Origin: Candidatus Methanomethylophilaceae archaeon
GTDB taxonomy: Archaea > Thermoplasmatota > Thermoplasmata > Methanomassiliicoccales > Methanomethylophilaceae
Assembly: GCA_944322255.1 (NCBI GenBank)
Contig: CALUOK010000008.1
Location: 20,507 to 84,506, forward strand
Reading direction: 5' to 3'
DNA length: 64,000 nucleotides
The translations under genes and the position numbers were made by a program. How positions within the stretch are numbered: the stretch's first letter is position 1; each line of letters opens with the position of its first letter. Below the pieces are notes generated by a model. That model worked only from the letters and a program-made list of their open reading frames with translations, was not told the origin of the DNA and did no database searches. This document shows, piece by piece, positions 34,523 through 43,414 of this stretch.

Positions 34523-37500
34523 TGCATCCCCTCGAACCCTTCCTCCAGTTCCATGAACAGCTCCTCGAGCTGGGCACGGGTATCCGCGTCGGGCGACCAC
34601 ATGCCCCTGCCCACAGCCTCCAGGAGCCTGGAGGCCGTCTCGTACATCGCGTACGGATTGGCCTCCCTGAACCACTCCGCCGTCTCCTCGTCGAACAGGA
34701 ACCTGTCCGCGATCGACTGGTACATCCACGGGTCGACGATGTCGGACGTGGCATCCCAACCGAAGACGTACTCGGTCATGTTGGATATCTCCTCGGCACC
34801 CTTGAATCCGTGGCGTTTCAGGCCCTCCAGCCATCTGGGGTTGTTTATCTTGCTCCTGAAGATGAAGCGCCCCTCCTCGTCCACGGTGCGGGTCCTGACC
34901 CTGGAGGGGTCGGCGGAGGAACCGATCACAGACATGGGCATGCACCCCCTCACCGATCTCACGGCGGCGTTGAGTCCGCCGAGGTCGTTGTACACATCGT
35001 CGTTGTCGAACATGTCGTATTCGCGGCTGGTGCTGTTCTTCACAGTCACATCCATCTGTTCCAGCCTCCTGCGGAACATCTCGGGCATGGCCTCGCCCTT
35101 GCGGCCGATGCCGTACGCGTACTGGCCGTAGCTTCTGAATATCGACCCTATGTCGGACACGTCCTTCCAGTCCGACGTGCGTACCAGGATGTTGGTCCCG
35201 GACCCGTAGGTCCCCGGGGCGTCCCCGAATATGCGGACCGCCGCCTCCTCGCGGGCCCTGTCCTCGGGTATGCCCTCGGCGATGGCCCTGGATACATCCT
35301 CGCGGACGTTGGCCAGAAGGTGGTTCTCCTCGTCGCTCTCGTCGAGTGCGGCTATCATCCGGACGCCCTCGTCGATGAGGTTCACCAGGTAGGGGAACGT
35401 GTCCCTGAACAGGCCGCTGATCCTCAGCGTGACGTCGATGCGGGGGCGTCCGAGCTCGGACAGAGGGATGACCTCCAGGCCGGTCACCCTGCCGGCGTAT
35501 CCCGTCCACACCGGGCGCAGTCCCAGGAGCCACAAGACGTAGGCGACGTCGTCCCCACCGGTCTTCATGGTGTCCGTGGCCCAGATGACCATTCCCACGG
35601 TGCGCGGATACGCCCCGTGGTCCGACACATAGAGCTCCAGCATCTGGTCGGCCATCTTGCGGCCTATGTCCCAGCTGCTGTGCCATGGCACGGCCTCCGG
35701 GTCGATCGAGTAGAAGTTCCTGCCGGTGGGCAGGATCTGGGCCCTGCCGCGTGTAACGCATCCAGCGGGGCCCGGCTCGATGAACCTCCCCTCCAGTGCG
35801 CGGAGCGTGTTCCTGATCTCGTCTGAGGTCTTCAGGAGGTTCGGGTGGAGGTCGTCGCAGATGAACCTCACGGTCGCCTCCGCGTCACGGTTCCCTCCGA
35901 GCCTGTCGCGCACCATAGACACGGACGCCTCCGGGTCGAACCCGAGGTCCATGATCCCGCCGATCAGGTCGAAGGTAAGGTCGTCGACATAGTCCAGGAC
36001 CTCGCCGTTGATTCTCCCGGAGGATGTGCGTCCCGACGGGTCGTCGATCAACGCGTCGAGGTCGTATCCGAGGCCGCTTGCGACCGAACGTCTGAGCGAC
36101 GGGACCTCGCCGTTGTCAAGACGGGTGAGCGAGTACAGGGCCTCAAGCATGAGCCGCCCTTCCGGCGGTCTTCCCAGTATGTGCAGGCCGTCCTTGATCA
36201 GGGAGTCCTTGACCTCGGTGATGTAGTCGTAGATGTCGTCGACGCGTTCGGCCAGCTCCGCATCGTTGCAGTCCGGGGACAGCTTGAGGTCGTTGTGCAG
36301 CTCCATCGACACCATCTGGTCGCGTATCTCGGACAGTATCATCGGAAGGGAGCCGTCGTTATGCTTGGAACAGGCGTCCATGTACATCTGGACGGCGGTC
36401 TCCAGCCGTTCGATCTCATCGTATCCCCCGGCGCGGGTCATTATTGGGATCATGTGGTCGATGATGACGGCTGAAGCCCGTCTTTTGGCCTGGATCCCCT
36501 CCCCCGGGTTGCCGATGATGTAGGGGTAGACGTCGGGCAGGGAATCCATCACGTAGTCGGGGCAGCAGTCGCCGGAGAGGGCCACGGATTTCCCGGGGAG
36601 CCACTCCAGTGTGCCGTGGGTCCCGACATGGACGACGGCATCGGCGCCGAAGACGTTCCTGAGCCATCTGTAGAACGCCAGGTACTGGTGTGGCATCACC
36701 GTGTCCGGGTCGTGGTAGCTCTTCTGGATGTCCCTTCCCCTGTCGGGTTGGAACCCTACGAAGACGTTCCCGAACATCCTGCCCGGTATCGTGAATCCGC
36801 CGTCCACCGTGTAGAACTCCCCGGGGGGTTCTCCCCAGCCATCCTCGATGCGTCCCATCGCGTCGTCCGAAAGGGCCGAGTACCATCTCCGGTAGGCATC
36901 CATGGGGACCACGTCCGCCGCCCTCCTGCGGACCTCCTCGTCCGACAGCCACTCGGTGTCGTTCGTCAGTCCCGACATGAGCATGTCCGTGAGGTCCTTC
37001 GCCGTCTCCGGAACGGCTCCGCCGACGTCGTACCCCTCCTCAGCCATCCTGTGAAGCAGGTCGACGACGCTGGCGAACGTGTCCAGTCCGGAGGCGCCGC
37101 CGGCGTTCGAGTTCTTGGGCGGGTACATGTAGAGTAGGACGGCCACCCTCCTGTCCCGGTTGGGTGTGCGGCGAAACCTGGCCCACATGACGGCCATGTC
37201 GGCCAGGCGATCGGCCCGTTCGGCGATGGATACGTAGCGCCTGGTGTCGTCGGTGCGCTCCGTACAGGCCGAGGGGACACCGATGATCTGACCGTCGAAC
37301 TCCGGATGGGCCACGTCGTAGGCTATCTCGGGAGGTGTGAGTCCGAACACGTTGTCCCTCCATGTTTCGAAGTTGGAGGCCACGGTCATCGCCTGGATGA
37401 CGGGGACACCGTAGGACAGCATGAAGTTGTCATCGCACACCTGCTCCCCGCACCCGGGGCTGGCTATCAGCGTCTGGGAGAAGCTCATCGTCTCGATGAT

Positions 37501-38241
37501 GGCATCGAGCACCGGCTCCCCGTCACGGGACAGCTTCTCGGAAAGTATGCGTTTCACCCCCATGGACCCGGAGGCGGCGTCCTCGTACGTCCTCAGGAAG
37601 ACCGGAACCGGTACGCCCCCGTGCCTTTCCACAGCACTGATCAGCCCGTCCACATTGTCCAGGTTCCCGGTCAGCCATTGCTTCTGGTAGAAGAAGATCC
37701 CGATGACTGGTTTACCCTCGTCGATGCCGTCGATGTAGTCCTCGAACCCTATGCTTTCCCTGCCCGGGTAGTACAGGCCCTGGGCCGGAGGGACCTCAGG
37801 AAGCGGCACATCGACGTCCTCGCCGTCGAACCTGCGGATGCCCCACAGGATGAGGTTCCTGTAGTTCTCGTCACCACCAAGCGAGAAGTACGTCAGTGCC
37901 AGCACATATTCCTCGTCCGTACCGTCGAACATCCAACGGAACTCCGATGTGACCTCGTCATCCGAGCACAGCAGCAGTCCGCTGGCCTTCCCGGACTCGA
38001 TCGCATCCCTGAGGCGCTGGAACCTTCTCATGAGCGTCGGGTCCCCATGGACCTTTATTGTCACCAGATCGGCGTCTCCGATGATCCCGAGCGCTTCGTG
38101 AAGCAGTGCAGGGTCGGAGTCGAGGTCGGTGGCGTCGAAGTTGACGTAATCAAGGACGGGATGCTCCCGGGCCACCTCCGAGGCCGCGGCGTTGAGTAGG
38201 AAACTATCCATGGTTCCGATGGAGATGTTGACCAAGCGCAT
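34519..38241 (-). CDS. cobN: CobN/BchH-type chelatase large subunit, copy 1
   Basis: 1240 residues, the usual CobN length. The conserved core is at ~residues 525-620: HQYLAFYRWLRNVFGADAVV, VHVGTHGTLEWLPGKSVALS, CCPDYVMDSLPDVYPYIIG, NPGEGIQAKRR. Further on are VGMVIWATDTMKTGGDDVAY and the C-terminal EYVFGWDATSDIVDPWMYQ. In aerobic cobalamin synthesis CobN inserts Co2+ with ATPase partners; in archaea with the early-cobalt route its substrate is unknown. First gene of an operon with an ABC-2 transporter, divergent from a FecBCD importer. A weak operator (38250) lies 9 bp upstream of the start. Paralogue of 44596-48342. Confidence 0.88.
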   Translation of the reverse strand: MRLVNISIGTMDSFLLNAAASEVAREHPVLDYVNFDATDLDSDPALLHEALGIIGDADLVTIKVHGDPTLMRRFQRLRDAIESGKASGLLLCSDDEVTSEFRWMFDGTDEEYVLALTYFSLGGDENYRNLILWGIRRFDGEDVDVPLPEVPPAQGLYYPGRESIGFEDYIDGIDEGKPVIGIFFYQKQWLTGNLDNVDGLISAVERHGGVPVPVFLRTYEDAASGSMGVKRILSEKLSRDGEPVLDAIIETMSFSQTLIASPGCGEQVCDDNFMLSYGVPVIQAMTVASNFETWRDNVFGLTPPEIAYDVAHPEFDGQIIGVPSACTERTDDTRRYVSIAERADRLADMAVMWARFRRTPNRDRRVAVLLYMYPPKNSNAGGASGLDTFASVVDLLHRMAEEGYDVGGAVPETAKDLTDMLMSGLTNDTEWLSDEEVRRRAADVVPMDAYRRWYSALSDDAMGRIEDGWGEPPGEFYTVDGGFTIPGRMFGNVFVGFQPDRGRDIQKSYHDPDTVMPHQYLAFYRWLRNVFGADAVVHVGTHGTLEWLPGKSVALSGDCCPDYVMDSLPDVYPYIIGNPGEGIQAKRRASAVIIDHMIPIMTRAGGYDEIERLETAVQMYMDACSKHNDGSLPMILSEIRDQMVSMELHNDLKLSPDCNDAELAERVDDIYDYITEVKDSLIKDGLHILGRPPEGRLMLEALYSLTRLDNGEVPSLRRSVASGLGYDLDALIDDPSGRTSSGRINGEVLDYVDDLTFDLIGGIMDLGFDPEASVSMVRDRLGGNRDAEATVRFICDDLHPNLLKTSDEIRNTLRALEGRFIEPGPAGCVTRGRAQILPTGRNFYSIDPEAVPWHSSWDIGRKMADQMLELYVSDHGAYPRTVGMVIWATDTMKTGGDDVAYVLWLLGLRPVWTGYAGRVTGLEVIPLSELGRPRIDVTLRISGLFRDTFPYLVNLIDEGVRMIAALDESDEENHLLANVREDVSRAIAEGIPEDRAREEAAVRIFGDAPGTYGSGTNILVRTSDWKDVSDIGSIFRSYGQYAYGIGRKGEAMPEMFRRRLEQMDVTVKNSTSREYDMFDNDDVYNDLGGLNAAVRSVRGCMPMSVIGSSADPSRVRTRTVDEEGRFIFRSKINNPRWLEGLKRHGFKGAEEISNMTEYVFGWDATSDIVDPWMYQSIADRFLFDEETAEWFREANPYAMYETASRLLEAVGRGMWSPDADTRAQLEELFMELEEGFEGMQ

Positions 38242-38249
38242 ATGCTTAC

Positions 38250-38266
38250 CTGGATGTATATTCCAT
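38250..38266. promoter_or_regulatory. Weak operator-like site CTGGAT-GTATA-TTCCAT (cobN copy 1)
   Basis: 9 of 12 consensus positions, 9 bp upstream of the cobN start on the minus strand. Degenerate, and plausible mainly by context. Confidence 0.3.
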
Positions 38267-38296
38267 TATCAAGTATAATATGAGCAGTGACGACTC

Positions 38297-38313
38297 ATAC
38301 CATATCTGGGTAT
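38297..38313. promoter_or_regulatory. Second-type palindrome ATACC-ATATCTG-GGTAT
   Basis: Perfect 5+5 dyad of the second motif ATACC-N7-GGTAT, located midway in the divergent region between cobN copy 1 and the binding-protein gene. The motif recurs at 44498 and 55009 (exact) and 48450 (9/10). Confidence 0.55.
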
Positions 38314-38396
38314 GGTAGAAACCGACAATTTATAGAAACATATAGTTGTAAAAAATATCCACAAATCTGGGTTAATCGTAAATACCGAAATTATGA

Positions 38397-38413
38397 TTGG
38401 ATATTACATCCAA
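38397..38413. promoter_or_regulatory. Operator TTGGAT-ATTAC-ATCCAA
   Basis: Exact consensus at -28 to -12 relative to ATG 38425, the same placement as at 15747. Confidence 0.7.
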
Positions 38414-38424
38414 CGGTGTTACGC

Positions 38425-39564
38425 ATGGATAGAACTAAGACTATTTCGATCGCGGTCGTCGCGGTCATCGTGGTGGTCGCCGCCGCAGCGGCGGTCGTCT
38501 ACACGAACAGCGACGACGGCTACAAGTACGATACCAGCAAAGGCTGGTACTCATGGGATCCCATCGCGATGGAGACCAAGACGGCATACTTCAGTATCAC
38601 ACCTCTTCTGATCACCGCCGCCGAGGGCATGTACGAGGAGATCTACGACGACACCATAGACTACAGCGAATACACCCTGTCCGACGTCCCCGAGGATTTC
38701 CTCAGTTACGACAGCCTCGTTGTGACTTCCGACCAGGATACCGTCACGATCAAGAGCACCATAAGGGAGAGCACGGACGCCAACGGCAGCAAGGTCATCG
38801 AGACCGTCGTAGCGAAGAACCCTGACAACCTGCTGACCACTTCTGGATACTCCGCGGTTCTCCATGCCCTTCTGGAGATGAGGTACGGTTCGGACGAGGC
38901 GGACTCCATGCTGTGGGACTACGTCTACGCCCTCGACAAGAGCTCCTGGACGACAGCAAGCATGTCCGACCTTTACGGGCTGACCATCCCCGGCGACGTC
39001 ATCAGCGTGGCATCCACATACGACCTCATCGGCAACCTCGAGAGCTACGTGGACTACGTGTCCGATGCCACCAGCAACGGTGAGACCTTCCTGATGCTGG
39101 CATCCGGATCGCTCAAGAGCAACGCATCGGAGCTCGGTCCGTTCTTCGACGTCCTCGATTCCGCCGACAGCCAGGCCAGCGCGGTGTTCTTCTTCTCCAA
39201 CGACCTGTCCGACGTCCTCGCCGCCTTCGAGGTGGTGGGCGCGATCTACGGTCTCGAGGACGAGGCACAGGATTACATCGACAACTTCCGTCTCCACATG
39301 TACGCCATCAACCAGGAGTCGAAAGCCCAGGACAGGGGATACAAGGTGTATCTGGAGTCCAACAGCGGAACCGCCGCCGGCAACGGCACGATCACATCGG
39401 ACGTCTTTGAGATGCTCTGTCTCGAGAACATAAACAAGACAGACCAGTGGCAGACCGTCTCTGAGGAGGTCGTCATCGACGAGCAGCCGGAGGTCATCAT
39501 CTTCTACGACACCAACACCAAGAGCTGGGACGAGAGGATGAGGGTGGGCGTAACCCTGACCTGA
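38425..39564 (+). CDS. ABC transporter substrate-binding protein (no dockerin; unusual C-terminus)
   Basis: 379 residues. N-terminal hydrophobic anchor (about 5-29, TISIAVVAVIVVVAAAAAVV), then a FecB/BtuF-like two-lobe protein: VISVASTYDLIGNLESYVDY, a long connecting helix (DLSDVLAAFEVVGAIYGLED) and EQPEVIIFYDTNTKSWDERM near the end. The chain stops soon after the EVIIFYD strand, so the last ~40-60 residues common in this family appear to be missing; there is no obvious continuation in another frame. It lacks the dockerin loops of its two paralogues. Start ATG 38425; an earlier in-frame ATG would place the operators inside the gene. First gene of an importer operon. Confidence 0.75.
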   Translation: MDRTKTISIAVVAVIVVVAAAAAVVYTNSDDGYKYDTSKGWYSWDPIAMETKTAYFSITPLLITAAEGMYEEIYDDTIDYSEYTLSDVPEDFLSYDSLVVTSDQDTVTIKSTIRESTDANGSKVIETVVAKNPDNLLTTSGYSAVLHALLEMRYGSDEADSMLWDYVYALDKSSWTTASMSDLYGLTIPGDVISVASTYDLIGNLESYVDYVSDATSNGETFLMLASGSLKSNASELGPFFDVLDSADSQASAVFFFSNDLSDVLAAFEVVGAIYGLEDEAQDYIDNFRLHMYAINQESKAQDRGYKVYLESNSGTAAGNGTITSDVFEMLCLENINKTDQWQTVSEEVVIDEQPEVIIFYDTNTKSWDERMRVGVTLT

Positions 39565-39568
39565 AACC

Positions 39569-39587
39569 GAGGGGGTGACACCCCCTC
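39569..39587 (+). terminator. Perfect hairpin between binding-protein and permease genes
   Basis: GAGGGGGTG-A-CACCCCCTC, a 19-bp perfect palindrome starting 4 bp after the stop. It probably attenuates transcription into the permease or protects the 3' end of the upstream message. Confidence 0.5.
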
Positions 39588-39606
39588 ATCAACAGGCGGC
39601 GACTAA

Positions 39607-40668
39607 ATGTCCGAAGCTCAACCGTACGAATCCTCCGAGGAACTGGAGAGGGACATCTCGAAGATGGAGAGCCGCGCGTTCTGGGCGATCCTGATCCTGG
39701 TGTTCGCGGTCATGGCCACGTATTTCTGCTGTCTTTTCATCGGGCAGTCGTCCATGACGTACAGGGACGTCATAGAGACCCTCCTCGGTGGCGGGACCTG
39801 GGGGAACCACTACAACGTGTTCACCCTCCGCATGCCGAGGATCGCCTGCGCCGCCATAGTGGGTGCAGGGCTTGCTGTGGCGGGCATGGCCATGCAGGCC
39901 ATGTTCAAGAACCCGATGGCGTCCCCGTCGATCCTCGGTCTGTCCTCAGGGGCCTCGTTCGGAGCCAGTCTGGCGATAGCGTTCGGATTCGGGGCGTTCG
40001 CCGGCTCCTTCTCGATCCCAGTCATGGCATTCGTGTTCTGCTTCCTGACGCTGATACTGGTGTACGGGCTGGCGGTCACTCGTTACGGGACGCCGGTCAC
40101 GCTGCTGCTCCTTTCCGGAGTGGCGGTCGGCGCCTTCTTCAGCGGGATGACGTCGTTCATCCAGTATATCGTGGAACCGGACATCTTGCAGGGTGTGGTC
40201 TACTGGACCATGGGGAGCTTCAACCGTTGCCACTGGGATTCCTTCTGGATAGCCCTGGTGGTCGTAGGAGCCGGTATCGCCCTGATATGCCTATGCGTCC
40301 GCGAGCTCAACCTGATGTCGCTGGGGGAGGAGCAGGCGAAGGCGCTGGGCGTCAACATAAGGCGCACCCGCCTGATGCTTCTGCTCGGAACATCCCTGGC
40401 CGTGGGCGGCTCGGTCGCCGTTTCCGGGACGATAGGGTTCGTGGGTCTGATAATCCCGCACGTCTGCCGCGCCATCGGCGGGCCGAACCACAAGTTCATG
40501 GCCCCCATGTGCATACTCGGCGGAGCCGTGTTCATGATGGTCATGGACGCCATCTCGAACAGTATCAGCTTCACGGGCGTTCTGCCGGTGGGCATCCTCA
40601 CATCGATGCTCGGTGCCCCCTTCTTCATCTACATCATGAGGAAGAGGAAGAACGAGATCTGGGGGTGA
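39607..40668 (+). CDS. FecCD-family ABC permease
   Basis: 353 residues, ~10 TM helices. TLRMPRIACAAIVGAGLAVAG, MFKNPMASPSILGLSSGASF and GTIGFVGLIIPHVCRAIGG are signature segments of the BtuC/FecD fold. It lies between the binding protein and the ATPase and is presumably homodimeric. A ~45-residue hydrophilic N-terminal extension precedes the first helix. Confidence 0.9.
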   Translation: MSEAQPYESSEELERDISKMESRAFWAILILVFAVMATYFCCLFIGQSSMTYRDVIETLLGGGTWGNHYNVFTLRMPRIACAAIVGAGLAVAGMAMQAMFKNPMASPSILGLSSGASFGASLAIAFGFGAFAGSFSIPVMAFVFCFLTLILVYGLAVTRYGTPVTLLLLSGVAVGAFFSGMTSFIQYIVEPDILQGVVYWTMGSFNRCHWDSFWIALVVVGAGIALICLCVRELNLMSLGEEQAKALGVNIRRTRLMLLLGTSLAVGGSVAVSGTIGFVGLIIPHVCRAIGGPNHKFMAPMCILGGAVFMMVMDAISNSISFTGVLPVGILTSMLGAPFFIYIMRKRKNEIWG

Positions 40669-40672
40669 GTAG

Positions 40673-41485
40673 ATGAGATTGAATGTCAACGGAGTCACCT
40701 TCGGGTACGATTCTACAAGGATCCTAGACGATATCGAGTTCGAGGCTCGCCAGGGGAGCATCCTGGGCATCATCGGGCAGAACGGATGCGGCAAGACCAC
40801 CCTGCTGAAATGCATAAACAACATGCTCAAACCCCTGGGCGGGAGCATCCTCGTGGAGGACATGCCCGCCGGTGTCCTGGACCCGGACAAGGAGGGCCGC
40901 GATTCGGTGGAGGTCTCCGAGATGAACCGCAAGGAGCTGGCGAGGTGCATGAGCGTGGTCTCCCAGAGCGCGTACATCTCCTTCCCGTTCAACGGGTTCG
41001 ACGCCGTCATGATGGGCAGGTACGCCCGTCCGGGGAAGACCCGCAGGGAGGACATCGATGCGGTCTACAGGGCCATGAGGTCGGCCGGCGCGCTGGAGTT
41101 CGCCAAGAGGCCGGTGAACGAGCTGAGCGGAGGGGAGCTGAGAAGGGTCATGATCGCCAGGGCCCTGGCCCAGGAGCCGGAGATACTGCTGCTGGACGAG
41201 CCGACGCTGCATCTGGACGTGAACCACCAGTTCGACCTGATGGACCTCATAACCGGCCTAAAGCGCGATATGGACATGATCGTGATCATGGTGACACACG
41301 ACATGACGTTCGCGGCCAGGTACTGCGACCAGGTGATACTCATGGAGGATGGCCACATAGTCGCCGCGGGCGACACCAGGGATGTGTTGACCGCGGAGAT
41401 GATCAAGGAGGTCTTCGACATACGTGCAGTGGTCGAGTACGACGAGCGTGTCGGAGGACTCAATGTCGTGATGATAGGCAGATAA
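40673..41485 (+). CDS. FecE/BtuD-type ABC ATPase
   Basis: 270 residues. Walker A GQNGCGKTT, Q-loop VVSQSAYISF, signature LSGGELRR, Walker B ILLLDEPTLHLD, H-loop THDMTFA. Residues ~62-83 contain an insertion (MPAGVLDPDKEGRDSVEVSE) not usual before the Q-loop. It powers the adjacent FecCD permease. The operon ends at a strong terminator facing the ChlD-like gene. Confidence 0.9.
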   Translation: MRLNVNGVTFGYDSTRILDDIEFEARQGSILGIIGQNGCGKTTLLKCINNMLKPLGGSILVEDMPAGVLDPDKEGRDSVEVSEMNRKELARCMSVVSQSAYISFPFNGFDAVMMGRYARPGKTRREDIDAVYRAMRSAGALEFAKRPVNELSGGELRRVMIARALAQEPEILLLDEPTLHLDVNHQFDLMDLITGLKRDMDMIVIMVTHDMTFAARYCDQVILMEDGHIVAAGDTRDVLTAEMIKEVFDIRAVVEYDERVGGLNVVMIGR

Positions 41486-41496
41486 ACGGTTTCGGA

Positions 41497-41521
41497 GGGG
41501 GTCATCCCCCATTTTATTTTA
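41497..41521. terminator. Bidirectional terminator between convergent operons
   Basis: GGGGG-TCAT-CCCCC (41497-41510) followed by ATTTTATTTTATT. The T-rich tail suits the plus-strand importer operon. The minus-strand ChlD-like gene ends at its edge. Confidence 0.65.
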
Positions 41522-43414
41522 TTGGATCGCGGACCGGACGGTTTCCGCCAGCCTGTCCGCATCGAGGTCCTCGAGCCTGAAGTACGTCCCGCAGAGCTCC
41601 TCCGCCAGGCGGCGGGCGTTGTCGAACCTTATGTATCCGGTGCTGGCGTCCACCACTATCCACCTTACCTGCGGGATGGCCATTTCCGAGGCCAGCTTCA
41701 GGACCTCCTCGTTGGCGTCCGCACCCTCTCTCAGGGGTACGTTGGCTCTGCCGTCCGTTATCAGGACTATGTAGCAGGACTCGCCCGGATGGGACCTGGA
41801 GTAGGAGGTCATGAAGTCGCCGACGGTGACCAGGGCCTCCCCGAGAGGCGTCTTCCCGCCGGTGGGCAGTTCCTCCAGCTTGCGGTAGCTGTACTCGACA
41901 GATTTGGTGGGCGGCAGTATCAGCTCCGCCGTGTCCCTGCGGAACGCCATCATTCCGATGCGGTCCCTCTTGACGTAGCTGTCCCTGAGCATGGACAGCA
42001 CCGCGCCCTTCACGGCGGCCATCCTGCGGCGGACCCCGAGAGAGCCGCTGGCGTCGACGAGGAACAGTATGGTGCATCCGGACCTGCGCTCGCGAACCTT
42101 CCTGCGTATGTCCTGCCTCTCGATGCGGATCGCCAGGTCGCCCCTGTCCCTGGAGACCTGGTACGGGGCGGCGGCCCTCACGGTGGCGTCGAAGGCCATG
42201 TCGGTGCACTTCCCATCGGGGATACGGGACCGGGCGTAGCGTCCGGAGGCGTCGTTGCTCTCGGCCATCGCCCTGCGTCCCTTGTGGCTGGATGTGCTCC
42301 TGACGACCCTGCCGTCATCATCAAGATAGTCTATGACCCTGAACTGCTCCCCTATCTCGAAGAGCATCTCCTCCAGCATCTGCTGGAGGTCCTCTTCCGG
42401 AGGCGTATCCGGATGGTCGCGGGGAGTGTCGGGGGTGTCGCCACCGCCGTCCCAGTCGTCAGGGGGTTCCCTGTCGGGTCCTCCGTCATCGCTTTCGTCC
42501 CTCTGCTCGTCCTGTTCGCGGTCATCCTGGGGCTCCTCCGGCGGCTCGGGCGGTGGCGGCGAGTAGTTCCTGCGGTGGGCGAGGCAGATCATCGCCGCAT
42601 CCTCCAGGTCCTTCCTCATCACCTCGTCCCTGTCGTTGAGGGCCGCCATCGCGCAGGCGGCGTTCACCAGCGCCAGGTCGCCGCGGAAACCGTCGGCCCC
42701 GACCTTCGAAGTCAGGTCCACCGCGACACCAAGCAGGTCGTCCGAGATTGACACCAAGGGGAGAATCCGGGCGGCCCTCCGCATCCTCGACCTGACGGCC
42801 TCCTCCTCGTTGCCGTACATCATCACGAACCCCTCGGGGTCGTCCCAGAACGCCTTGTTGCGTCTGAGCACCTCCGCCCTGGCCTCCGCATCATCATCTG
42901 GGAAGTCCGAGTATGCGCAGAGGTCGAAGCGGTCCAGGAGGTGGGACGAGATGTCCGAGTCCGCGGGGTTCATCGTGGCTATCATGACGGTATCGCACCC
43001 GTACTCTCCGGAAACCCCCTCGCGCTCGAGGATCACGCGACCGGACTCCACGCAGTCAAGAACGGATGACAGGACCCGCTGGTCCATGAGGTTGACGTCA
43101 TCCACATAGAGGACGGCGCCGTCCGCTCTCGAGAGGATCCCGGGATCCATCACCGGGCGGCCGGAGCGGACGGTGGCCTCGACGTCCATCCCCCCGAAGA
43201 TCTGCTCCTCGGTGGCGTTCAGTGGCAGGTTGACCACCTTCCTGCCGGTCAGGGATCCGACGGACCTCGCGAGGGCCGTCTTCGCAGACCCGGCCCCGCC
43301 GCGTATCAGCACCGTGCGGAGCCGGGGATTGACGCAGACGCACATGATGGCGTTCTTCGCATCCTCCATGCCGTACACGGCGGAGAAGGGGAAGCTCAGA
43401 TCGACCTGAGGCAT
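41519..43414 (-). CDS. ChlD/BchD-like chelatase subunit (AAA+ and VWA domains)
   Basis: 631 residues. The AAA+ part has Walker A RGGAGSAKTA and Walker B VLYVDDVNLMD. An acidic, proline-rich linker spans ~residues 295-350 (PPPPEPPEEPQDD and similar). The C-terminal von Willebrand A domain keeps the MIDAS motif FLVDASGSLG. Together with the ChlI-like neighbour it should form the motor that works with a CobN/BchH subunit. Start at ATG 43414 (MPQVDLSFPF), overlapping the upstream ATPase gene by 19 bp; longer frames lie inside that gene. One of the few genes ending in TAA. Confidence 0.87.
   Translation of the reverse strand: MPQVDLSFPFSAVYGMEDAKNAIMCVCVNPRLRTVLIRGGAGSAKTALARSVGSLTGRKVVNLPLNATEEQIFGGMDVEATVRSGRPVMDPGILSRADGAVLYVDDVNLMDQRVLSSVLDCVESGRVILEREGVSGEYGCDTVMIATMNPADSDISSHLLDRFDLCAYSDFPDDDAEARAEVLRRNKAFWDDPEGFVMMYGNEEEAVRSRMRRAARILPLVSISDDLLGVAVDLTSKVGADGFRGDLALVNAACAMAALNDRDEVMRKDLEDAAMICLAHRRNYSPPPPEPPEEPQDDREQDEQRDESDDGGPDREPPDDWDGGGDTPDTPRDHPDTPPEEDLQQMLEEMLFEIGEQFRVIDYLDDDGRVVRSTSSHKGRRAMAESNDASGRYARSRIPDGKCTDMAFDATVRAAAPYQVSRDRGDLAIRIERQDIRRKVRERRSGCTILFLVDASGSLGVRRRMAAVKGAVLSMLRDSYVKRDRIGMMAFRRDTAELILPPTKSVEYSYRKLEELPTGGKTPLGEALVTVGDFMTSYSRSHPGESCYIVLITDGRANVPLREGADANEEVLKLASEMAIPQVRWIVVDASTGYIRFDNARRLAEELCGTYFRLEDLDADRLAETVRSAIQ

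Noticed and set aside
41522..42751. Plus-strand 409-codon frame opposite the ChlD-like gene
   Set aside because: Antisense shadow; the minus-strand product has AAA+ and VWA motifs.
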